Assembly: GCF_050436765.1 (NCBI RefSeq) | Contig: NZ_JBNQGD010000019.1 | Location: forward strand, 1-7,779 | Length of the DNA: 7,779 nucleotides | Direction of reading: 5' to 3' | Origin: Arachidicoccus sp050436765 | GTDB taxonomy: Bacteria > Bacteroidota > Bacteroidia > Chitinophagales > Chitinophagaceae | Part shown: positions 1-5,871 of the stretch, in pieces | Position numbering within the stretch: position 1 is the stretch's first letter | Layout: each line of letters begins with the position of its first letter | The notes under the pieces: generated by a model | Database searches by the model: none | What the model was told of the DNA's origin: nothing | Seen by the model: the letters and a program-made list of their open reading frames with translations, nothing else | Made by a program: the position numbers and the translations under genes

Positions 1-488
1 CACTTACAAGCGATAATAATTACATTACCATAGAAAAAGGCGCTAAAGATGGCATAGAAAAAGATATGGCAGTAATGGGAACCAACGGTATCGTTGGTCA
101 CGTTGTATCGGTAAGTGCCCATTATAGTATTGTAATGAGTTTGCTTAACCATAATAGCCGGGTAAGTGCAATGCTTAAAAATAGTAATGTTCCCGGTATC
201 GTAGAATGGCAGGGGAAAAGGGTGAATGTGTTGCAGTTAAATAATATTCCTAAAAGCAGTAAAGTCAAGCGTGGTGATACCGTTTTAACGAGTAACCTGT
301 CGGGAAATTTCCCGGAAGGATTAATGGTGGGCCGTGTCTTGGATATACTGCCCAAAGATGCAGCTAGCAACTATTATAGCATTTCAATTTCCAGCAGTAC
401 CAATTTTTATACACTACAGTATGTATATGTCATTAAAAATAAATTTTTACAAGAGCAAAGAAATCTAGAAACAACAGCACCTAAGTAG
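1..488 (+). CDS. mreC: Rod shape-determining protein MreC, C-terminal part (5' truncated by window edge)
   Basis: The reading frame is open from the first codon at position 3 (LTSDNNYITIEKG...) with no start upstream, so the gene begins outside the window; an internal ATG at 66 is not the real start. About 161 codons remain of a protein usually near 270-290 residues. The visible part is the beta-rich periplasmic MreC domain: the 'GxxxGI..dM.V' entry, then 'GIVGHVVSVSAHYSIVMSLL' (positions 87-146), a 'VPGIVEW' segment, a 'RGDTVLTSNLSGNFPEGLMV' stretch (about 268-327) and a closing 'LQYVYVIKN' segment near 414-443. MreC is a membrane-anchored scaffold that links cytoplasmic MreB with RodA-PBP2 and stimulates PBP2; that role is family knowledge. 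mreD begins one base after the TAG stop, indicating an operon and probably translational coupling. No frameshift is visible. The N-terminal membrane anchor and coiled coil cannot be seen here. Confidence 0.93.
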   Translation, partial: LTSDNNYITIEKGAKDGIEKDMAVMGTNGIVGHVVSVSAHYSIVMSLLNHNSRVSAMLKNSNVPGIVEWQGKRVNVLQLNNIPKSSKVKRGDTVLTSNLSGNFPEGLMVGRVLDILPKDAASNYYSISISSSTNFYTLQYVYVIKNKFLQEQRNLETTAPK

Positions 489-489
489 T

Positions 490-1023
490 ATGAGCGTATT
501 GATGAAAAACATATTGCGATTTATTTTCTTTATTCTGGTACAGATTTTTGTACTCGATAAAGTGCCATTTATACATCAGTACATCAAGCCGTCCGTCTAC
601 TTTTTGTTCATACTATGGTTACCTTTTGGGCTCTCCAGGGTAAGTTTGATGGTTATTGCTTTTCTATTCGGACTCACTTTAGATTATTTTGCCGGTACTC
701 CGGGTCTGCACTCTGCACCCTGTGTACTGATTGCTTATCTAAGACCTTTCCTTTTGAATATTGTTATTCAGCAGCAGAAAACAGGCGTTACCTATTCTGA
801 TCCCAGTGCTAAAAGTATAGGAATTGGCCCCTATGTAATCTATATAGTATCTCTCACACTTGTATATCACATCTATCTCACTTTTATTGAGTGGATGGAA
901 TTTGGTGATTTTTTATTCTTCCTTGGGAAAGTTTTAGCATCAAGCGCAGTGAGCCTAATTTTAATATTCATTACAGAAATTTTATTCTTCCGTAAAGTGA
1001 AGTTTAAGACAAATGCGGCTTAA
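490..1023 (+). CDS. mreD: Rod shape-determining protein MreD
   Basis: A 177-residue, very hydrophobic protein with about five to six membrane segments (roughly 8-22, 34-47, 49-68, 73-93, 113-133, 143-167) and a basic C-terminus (RKVKFK). Residues 61-76, GLTLDYFAGTPGLHSA, followed by LRPFLL near 84-89, fit the Bacteroidota MreD pattern of a GLxxDxF..TPGxHxA helix with a conserved aspartate. MreD is an inner-membrane partner of MreC in the elongasome; its biochemical activity is not defined. The identification rests on that motif, the length and the position between mreC and mrdA. I chose ATG 490 because it follows the mreC stop by one base; an in-frame ATG at 502 (starting MKNILRFIFF) is a reasonable alternative, as neither has a clear ribosome-binding site. 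Sequence conservation in this family is low, so the name leans partly on context. Confidence 0.9.
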   Translation: MSVLMKNILRFIFFILVQIFVLDKVPFIHQYIKPSVYFLFILWLPFGLSRVSLMVIAFLFGLTLDYFAGTPGLHSAPCVLIAYLRPFLLNIVIQQQKTGVTYSDPSAKSIGIGPYVIYIVSLTLVYHIYLTFIEWMEFGDFLFFLGKVLASSAVSLILIFITEILFFRKVKFKTNAA

Positions 1024-1051
1024 GAAAGCATATTAAAAGGACACACCTGTG

Positions 1052-1064
1052 ATAAATAATTTAT
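1052..1064. repeat. Short AT-only inverted repeat in the mreD-mrdA gap
   Basis: ATAAAT (1052-1057), a single A, then ATTTAT (1059-1064) form a perfect inverted repeat with six-base arms. A smaller CACA-CC-TGTG dyad (1042-1051) lies directly before it. With no G or C in the arms it would be a weak hairpin in RNA and has no usable T tract, so it is a poor terminator. It could be a protein-binding site or chance; I assign no function. Confidence 0.3.
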
Positions 1065-1102
1065 AGTTGCATAAGTAATGTAATTAGGTCTGGCATATTG
1101 AC

Positions 1103-1110
1103 TATTTTTG
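1103..1110 (+). promoter_or_regulatory. Candidate Bacteroidota -7 promoter element ahead of mrdA
   Basis: TATTTTTG at 1103-1110 matches the Bacteroidota consensus TAnnTTTG exactly. It would start transcription near 1116-1118, giving a leader of roughly 28 bases to the ATG at 1145. I see no good TTTG/TTG -33 box at the usual 17-23 base distance, and exact matches arise by chance in AT-rich DNA, so this is only a candidate. It lies in the only sizeable gap (1024-1144) of the cell-shape cluster. Confidence 0.35.
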
Positions 1111-1144
1111 TTTTACGATTTTTCTATCCCTTTTATTGCAAAGA

Positions 1145-3238
1145 ATGGCTATACAAAATAATAATCAATCGCGCAGCAGAATCATTCTTGGAATTTTTGT
1201 TGTCGTTTTTATCGTTATCGTTGCACAATTGCTCAATCTTCAATTGTTTTCTCCAAAGTATCGGTTGCAGGCAGAGAATAATGCCATATTTCGCAAAGTG
1301 GTTTATCCGGATCGTGGTATTATTTACGATAGAAAGGGGAAGGCTATTTTGGACAATATGATTAATTATGATTTGGTGGTAACGCCTTCTGAAGCGCGAA
1401 AAGGGGTTGATACAATGACCCTTTGTACGATCTTGGGGATTGATACTGCAGAATATAGAAAGCGTATAATTACAGCTATTGTTAAAAATGGCAGATACAA
1501 ATCCAGCACTTTTGAGCCTTTGCTTACCCCTGAATTATTAGCAAGGTTAAACGAAAATATATACAGATTTCCTGGTTTTGAACTGCAAGAACGACCGGTA
1601 CGGACTTATCCTTATAATGTAGGGGCCAACTTTTTGGGGAGATTGGGCGAAGTGTCATCCAAATTTCTGAAAAGTCATCCGGACGAAGGCTATCAATCGG
1701 GTGACTATATAGGTATTGCCGGCCTTGAAAGCTCTTATGAAAAAGTTTTAATGGGGCAGCGTGGCGTACAACGTTTTATGAGAGATAATCGTGCGCGCAT
1801 CCAGGGGCCTTATGAAAATGGTGATTTTGACACAGTGGCAATTGCCGGAAGAAATCTATACTCAAGTATTGATATAAGTGTACAAGCTTTAGGGGAAAAA
1901 ATGTTTCAGGGTAAGATTGGCGCTGCCGTCGCTATCAATCCAAAAACCGGCGGTATCATTGCCATGGTCACCGCACCTAGTTATAATCCTAATGACCTCT
2001 CACCAAGTGAATACAGAAAACATATCGGCTTCCTTATTTTAGATACTAGCCGTCCCATGTATAATCGCGCTATTGCGGGTATGTATCCTCCGGGCTCTAC
2101 TTATAAGCCTATAGGCGCCTTAATAGCATTAGATGAGGGTGTAATTACACCTTCCTATGGTTATGATTGCCGGGGTGCTTATTATGCTTGCGGTAAAAAG
2201 GTACGTTGCGATGAAAGTTGGGCCGGGCATGCGGCAGATTTAAAACTTGCCATAGCTAATTCTTGTAATTCCTATTTCTGTAATGTATTTCGAATGACCG
2301 TAGACAATCCTAAGTATGGTTCTCCAAGAAAAGGGTATGCCAGGTGGCGCACCTATATGCATGGTTTTGGGCTCGGAACGACGCTGGGTGTAGATATACC
2401 GGGAGAGAAAGGCGGCAACGTACCTGATACAACTGAGTATAATCATGATTATGGTAACCGGTGGGTCTCTTGCAATATGATGACGATGGGTATCGGACAG
2501 GATAGAATGTTATTGACACCCTTACAGTCAGCTAACGAAGCTTGCATCATTGCCAATAAGGGCTGGTATTATACGCCACATTTTATTGACAGTATTGAGT
2601 CTCAAACAGAGGCAGATACGACCTATCTGGCGAGGTATAAAGTAAAACACCAGCATTTGCATATTAGTGATGCGGATTATCTGGCAGTACAAGCGGGTAT
2701 GGAAGATGTTACTGAAGTTGGTACAGCATCTAATGTAAAAATACCGGGTATAAAATATGCTGCAAAAACGGGTACCGCACAAGTACCTAATTTAAAAAAC
2801 CTGGCTGTTTTTATTGCTTATGCGCCTGCAGACAATCCTAAAATCGCTATTGCGGTATATGTAGAAAATGCTGGATATGGTTCTACCTGGGCGGCCCCTA
2901 TTGCTGCGCATATGATGGAAAAATATTTAAATGATACGCTTACCGCCGAAACGCAGGCGGATGTTGACAGATTGGCAAAAATAAATTTATTCCCCCATCA
3001 AATATTTGACTGGCGCAGGAAACAAGATTCCGCCCGCGCGCAAAGAATGCGTGAAGAGGCAAGAAAGCAAGACTCTTCTGCTACGGCGAAGACAGAAAAT
3101 ACTAAAGCCGTAAAAACGGCAAAAGGTGAAACCCGTAAAGGAAACCCTCCTGTTTCAACGTTTAAGAGCGATTGGCTTTCTGCAATATTGCCCGATTGGA
3201 CATGGGGAGTAAAGAAAGATAAAATGGTAAAAAGATAA
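1145..3238 (+). CDS. mrdA: Penicillin-binding protein 2 (elongasome D,D-transpeptidase)
   Basis: Class B PBP that cross-links peptidoglycan in the periplasm during side-wall growth, partnered by RodA. With the ATG at 1145 it has 697 residues: cytoplasmic stub 1-12, one membrane anchor about 13-33, a PBP-dimer/pedestal domain (start marked by VYPDRGIIYD, 52-62), then the transpeptidase domain. All three catalytic motifs are present: S318-T-Y-K321 (nucleophile Ser318), S373-C-N375 and K541-T-G543. Between the first two lie D341, C342, C349, C355, D356, H362 and C374, spaced like the zinc site described in Acinetobacter PBP2. After residue 624 comes a Lys/Arg/Ala/Gln-rich tail ending in a Trp-containing stretch. 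An in-frame TTG at 1136 would add three residues (MQR); I prefer the ATG because the family normally uses it and no ribosome-binding site supports the TTG. rodA follows the stop by two bases. The division enzyme PBP3 (FtsI) is the alternative, rejected because of the mreCD-rodA context. Confidence 0.95.
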   Translation: MAIQNNNQSRSRIILGIFVVVFIVIVAQLLNLQLFSPKYRLQAENNAIFRKVVYPDRGIIYDRKGKAILDNMINYDLVVTPSEARKGVDTMTLCTILGIDTAEYRKRIITAIVKNGRYKSSTFEPLLTPELLARLNENIYRFPGFELQERPVRTYPYNVGANFLGRLGEVSSKFLKSHPDEGYQSGDYIGIAGLESSYEKVLMGQRGVQRFMRDNRARIQGPYENGDFDTVAIAGRNLYSSIDISVQALGEKMFQGKIGAAVAINPKTGGIIAMVTAPSYNPNDLSPSEYRKHIGFLILDTSRPMYNRAIAGMYPPGSTYKPIGALIALDEGVITPSYGYDCRGAYYACGKKVRCDESWAGHAADLKLAIANSCNSYFCNVFRMTVDNPKYGSPRKGYARWRTYMHGFGLGTTLGVDIPGEKGGNVPDTTEYNHDYGNRWVSCNMMTMGIGQDRMLLTPLQSANEACIIANKGWYYTPHFIDSIESQTEADTTYLARYKVKHQHLHISDADYLAVQAGMEDVTEVGTASNVKIPGIKYAAKTGTAQVPNLKNLAVFIAYAPADNPKIAIAVYVENAGYGSTWAAPIAAHMMEKYLNDTLTAETQADVDRLAKINLFPHQIFDWRRKQDSARAQRMREEARKQDSSATAKTENTKAVKTAKGETRKGNPPVSTFKSDWLSAILPDWTWGVKKDKMVKR

Positions 3239-3240
3239 AT

Positions 3241-4587
3241 ATGAATCAACCGGAAAAACTGGCGAAGGGAATCGACTGGTTCGTTGTTTTTTTATACGCG
3301 ACGTTGTTGTGTACCGGCATACTTTGCATTTTTATGGTGGAGTATAATCCCGATCCCAACGTAAACTCACTTACTGCTTTTTTTTCGGGGAAAACAGAAT
3401 ATAGTAAACAACTTATTTTTTCCGGCGTTTGTGCTTTGCTCGCTATTTTTATTTTACTCAGTGATAGTAAATTGTATACGGCTTTTGCAAATCTCTCTTA
3501 TTTATTCGGCATCATATTGATGTTTGCCACCTTTGTTGTCGGTAAAGATATTAATGGATCTAAAAGTTGGATTCCAATGGGCGGTGGTTTTAACTTGCAA
3601 CCGGCGCAGTTATGCGTCATATTTACTTCATTGGCCTTATCTAAATACCTCTCGATGCAAGATTTGGATTTTACGAAAGTAAAATCGCAAGTTATTGCGG
3701 TGGCTATCGCCCTGTTTCCTGCAATGCTGTCCATATTGCAAAATGAAACAGGAATGGCGTTGGTTTATTTTGGCATTTTTAATCTAATGATTACAGAACG
3801 CTTGCCTGGATCGATATTATTAGTAGGGTTTTCGTTTGGTGTTTTGGTAGTAGCCACTTTAATCATGGAGCCCAATACGTTAGCCGTTATACTCACCATT
3901 ATTGCGGCTATTGCTATTTATATTCTTCGGAAAAAGATAAAAAGAAGCCGAAGCCTGCTGGTGTTTATTTTATTTATATGGGCGGGATGTGTGGGTATAC
4001 AGCGCTTTGCGGTCCCTTATATTTTTAATAATGTTTTTCAATGTTATCAGTCTTCCCGTATTTATGCCATGGTGGGAAAGGTCTATGACTGTGGTCAAAA
4101 TCGTAGTACTCTTAAGCGCGAAGAGGATAATAAAAAGTTCGTAAAACCCGATGATTATAATGTGCGTCAAAGCAAGATTGCTATTGGCTCGGGCGGATTG
4201 TTGGGTCGTGGCTTTTTAAAGGGCACACAAACGCGCGGTAAATATGTGCCGGAACAACAAACTGATTTTGTTTTTACTTCTATTGGCGAAGCATTTGGGT
4301 TTATAGGTAGTTTTGCATTTTTAATGCTCTATTTGTTGTTGTTATTCCGAATTGTAAAAATTGCCGAACGACAGCGAAGTGTTTTTTCCAGAGTGTATGC
4401 TTATTGCGTAGCAAGTATATTGTTATTACATATTACTATCAACGTATGTATGGCCGTTGGGTTATTTCCCGTGGTGGGCATTCCGTTGCCAATGATAAGT
4501 TATGGGGGATCGTCTTTAGTTACTTTCACAATACTTATCTTTATCCTTGTTCGACTAGATGCCGACAGACAAATGATATTGCGCTAA
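3241..4587 (+). CDS. rodA: SEDS peptidoglycan glycosyltransferase RodA
   Basis: A 448-residue polytopic membrane protein of the SEDS family, which polymerises lipid II into glycan strands and works as a complex with PBP2. Around ten membrane helices are visible as hydrophobic runs between residues 12 and 438. Family signatures in order: GSKSWIPMGGGFNLQPAQL (106-124), QSKIAIGSGGLLGRGFLKG (310-328), YVPEQQTDFVF (335-345, with D342 at the position of the essential SEDS aspartate) and GLFPVVGIPLPMISYGG (407-423). Two usually glutamate positions differ: Q123 in PAQL (commonly PAE/PSE) and A351 in GEA (commonly GEE); E350 is kept. The periplasmic loop about 263-313 seems longer than usual and holds C268 and C284. 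FtsW is the main alternative, but the direct link to mrdA two bases upstream favours RodA. ATG 3241 fits the spacing. Confidence 0.95.
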   Translation: MNQPEKLAKGIDWFVVFLYATLLCTGILCIFMVEYNPDPNVNSLTAFFSGKTEYSKQLIFSGVCALLAIFILLSDSKLYTAFANLSYLFGIILMFATFVVGKDINGSKSWIPMGGGFNLQPAQLCVIFTSLALSKYLSMQDLDFTKVKSQVIAVAIALFPAMLSILQNETGMALVYFGIFNLMITERLPGSILLVGFSFGVLVVATLIMEPNTLAVILTIIAAIAIYILRKKIKRSRSLLVFILFIWAGCVGIQRFAVPYIFNNVFQCYQSSRIYAMVGKVYDCGQNRSTLKREEDNKKFVKPDDYNVRQSKIAIGSGGLLGRGFLKGTQTRGKYVPEQQTDFVFTSIGEAFGFIGSFAFLMLYLLLLFRIVKIAERQRSVFSRVYAYCVASILLLHITINVCMAVGLFPVVGIPLPMISYGGSSLVTFTILIFILVRLDADRQMILR

Positions 4588-4613
4588 TTCCTAGAATTTA
4601 AATAATTGATTGG

Positions 4614-5705
4614 ATGGATAATAATAAATATTTTTCCCTTAACAAGCTTTTCAACGCTCAGAAGACACATCCGCTTTTACACGTAAATCCAACCGATAAT
4701 GCATTGAGGGTAGATGCAGAAAAGTCCTTGATTACTGTTTTTCAATATGATGAAAATTCGGTGGAAGAGTTTAAGCTGGACAATATTGGCGATTGTGTAA
4801 AATATAAAGCCGCTGATAAAAATATCTGGATAAATGTAGAAGGATTAAGGCGAGAAGATGTAAGAGCCATTTGCAGGGATTTTAATATACATTTATTAAT
4901 CGAAGAGGACATTTTAAGTGTAGGGCAGCGACCCAAAACCGACTTGTTTGAGGATTTCGTCTTTTGTTTACTATATATGCTTTCTTATAGTCATGACAAC
5001 GATTTGTTAGACAAAGAACAAATCTCATTGATTTTGGGGAAAAACTTTGTACTTACATTCCAGGAGGAGCCTGATCGAGATGCGTTTGGCAAAGTACGTG
5101 CAAAGTTAAAAAACCTGCGGAACAAACAATTGCAACAGTATGGGTGTGATTTTTTATATTACGCGTTAATCGACGCTATCGTTGATGATTATTTTATAGC
5201 AATGGATGTATTTGGCGAGAAAATTGAGCTGGCTGAAGAACAGCTTGTGAAGGCCAGTTCAAAAGTCAGTATGTCTTATCTTCTTTTTCTAAGAAAAGAA
5301 TTACTACTTCTGCGTCGTTCCATCTATCCTGCTCGCGATGCGATTAGTAGTATTAACAAAAATGAGAATGATTTATTCTCTAAGAAGACACTACGCTATC
5401 TTAAAGATATTTACGACCATATCTTGCAGGCGACGGAAATGGTAGAGAACTATAGAGAAGGCATGGCCAACTTACAAGATCTGCATTTAAATCAAGCCAA
5501 TCTGAAGATGAATGAGTCTATGAAGATTATGGCGATTGTTACTTGTTTGCTTGCGCCGGCGGCCGTTATTGGCGGTGTCTTTGGGATGAATTTTTCACAA
5601 ATACCATTTCTACACGACCATTATGGCTTTTATTTTTCTGTGGCAGTAATGCTGTTGATTCCTTTATGGATGGTCTATATTTTTAAGAAAAAGGGCTGGT
5701 TTTAG
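4614..5705 (+). CDS. corA: CorA-family magnesium/divalent-cation transporter
   Basis: A 363-residue protein with the CorA layout: a large, charged, mainly alpha/beta and helical cytoplasmic part (about 1-300), then two C-terminal membrane helices (about 303-322 and 339-357) and a basic end, KKKGWF. The signature G324-M-N326 closes the first helix (GGVFGMNF), and P315 inside it is also typical. CorA proteins form homopentameric inner-membrane channels that take up Mg2+, and some family members move Co2+, Ni2+ or Zn2+; the substrate here cannot be settled from sequence. The periplasmic loop reads FSQIPFLHDHYG (327-338): it lacks the acidic residues of the common 'E.MPEL' version and carries H334, D335 and H336. 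The gene starts 26 bases after rodA with no visible terminator, so read-through from the cell-shape cluster is likely, although a functional link is not shown. No promoter was seen in that short gap. Confidence 0.92.
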   Translation: MDNNKYFSLNKLFNAQKTHPLLHVNPTDNALRVDAEKSLITVFQYDENSVEEFKLDNIGDCVKYKAADKNIWINVEGLRREDVRAICRDFNIHLLIEEDILSVGQRPKTDLFEDFVFCLLYMLSYSHDNDLLDKEQISLILGKNFVLTFQEEPDRDAFGKVRAKLKNLRNKQLQQYGCDFLYYALIDAIVDDYFIAMDVFGEKIELAEEQLVKASSKVSMSYLLFLRKELLLLRRSIYPARDAISSINKNENDLFSKKTLRYLKDIYDHILQATEMVENYREGMANLQDLHLNQANLKMNESMKIMAIVTCLLAPAAVIGGVFGMNFSQIPFLHDHYGFYFSVAVMLLIPLWMVYIFKKKGWF

Positions 5706-5749
5706 TTTCTGGCAACATTTTCTAAAATTTGCTATTAGCTGTTGATTTG

Positions 5750-5775
5750 CGAAGGGTTCGATTTTATTTTTTTCT
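5750..5775 (+). terminator. Weak terminator-like hairpin after corA
   Basis: CGAA (5750-5753), loop GGG, TTCG (5757-5760), followed at once by a T-rich tract (attttattttttt...). The stem is only four pairs, too short for a strong intrinsic terminator, but its place 45 bases after the corA stop and the T-rich run fit an end for the upstream transcript. Confidence 0.3.
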
Positions 5776-5785
5776 TGATTAAATA

Positions 5786-5796
5786 GGTAGACTACC
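5786..5796. promoter_or_regulatory. Palindrome GGTAG-A-CTACC upstream of sdaA
   Basis: Perfect inverted repeat with five-base arms and a one-base centre, about 50 bases upstream of the candidate -7 element of sdaA. The position suits an activator site or part of an operator, but it is short, occurs once in the gap and matches no regulator site I know. It could also be chance. Confidence 0.25.
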
Positions 5797-5844
5797 ATTA
5801 CTAACAAAATGGGGGTAAACCACTTCAATGCCAAAAACAATAAT

Positions 5845-5852
5845 TAGCTTTG
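5845..5852 (+). promoter_or_regulatory. Candidate Bacteroidota -7 promoter element of sdaA
   Basis: TAGCTTTG at 5845-5852 matches TAnnTTTG exactly. Transcription would begin near 5858-5860, leaving a leader of about 12-14 bases before ATG 5872. No convincing -33 TTTG lies 17-23 bases upstream (the region reads cacttcaatg). A promoter is expected here because the 166-base gap from corA and the change of function suggest a separate transcription unit. Confidence 0.45.
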
Positions 5853-5871
5853 TTGGGTTAATTAAAAGAGT

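Noticed and set aside
1042..1064. CRP-like site built on TGTGAT at 1048-1053
   Set aside because: The matching second half (ATCACA) is absent at the required distance.
1098..1361. An 87-codon + strand frame overlapping the start of mrdA
   Set aside because: It overlaps the PBP2 anchor and pedestal coding region in another frame, needs a TTG start, and its Phe/Cys/Leu-rich product looks like an out-of-frame reading of mrdA.
2240..2519. Minus-strand frames of 68-69 codons inside mrdA
   Set aside because: They lie fully inside the conserved transpeptidase region, overlap each other, and encode no recognisable protein.
3498..4170. Minus-strand frames inside rodA
   Set aside because: These are antisense shadows of membrane-helix codons, with no independent signals.
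1..5705. A new biological system centred on the cell-shape cluster plus corA
   Set aside because: mreC-mreD-mrdA-rodA is a well-known elongasome arrangement, and a following transporter gene alone does not support a new system.
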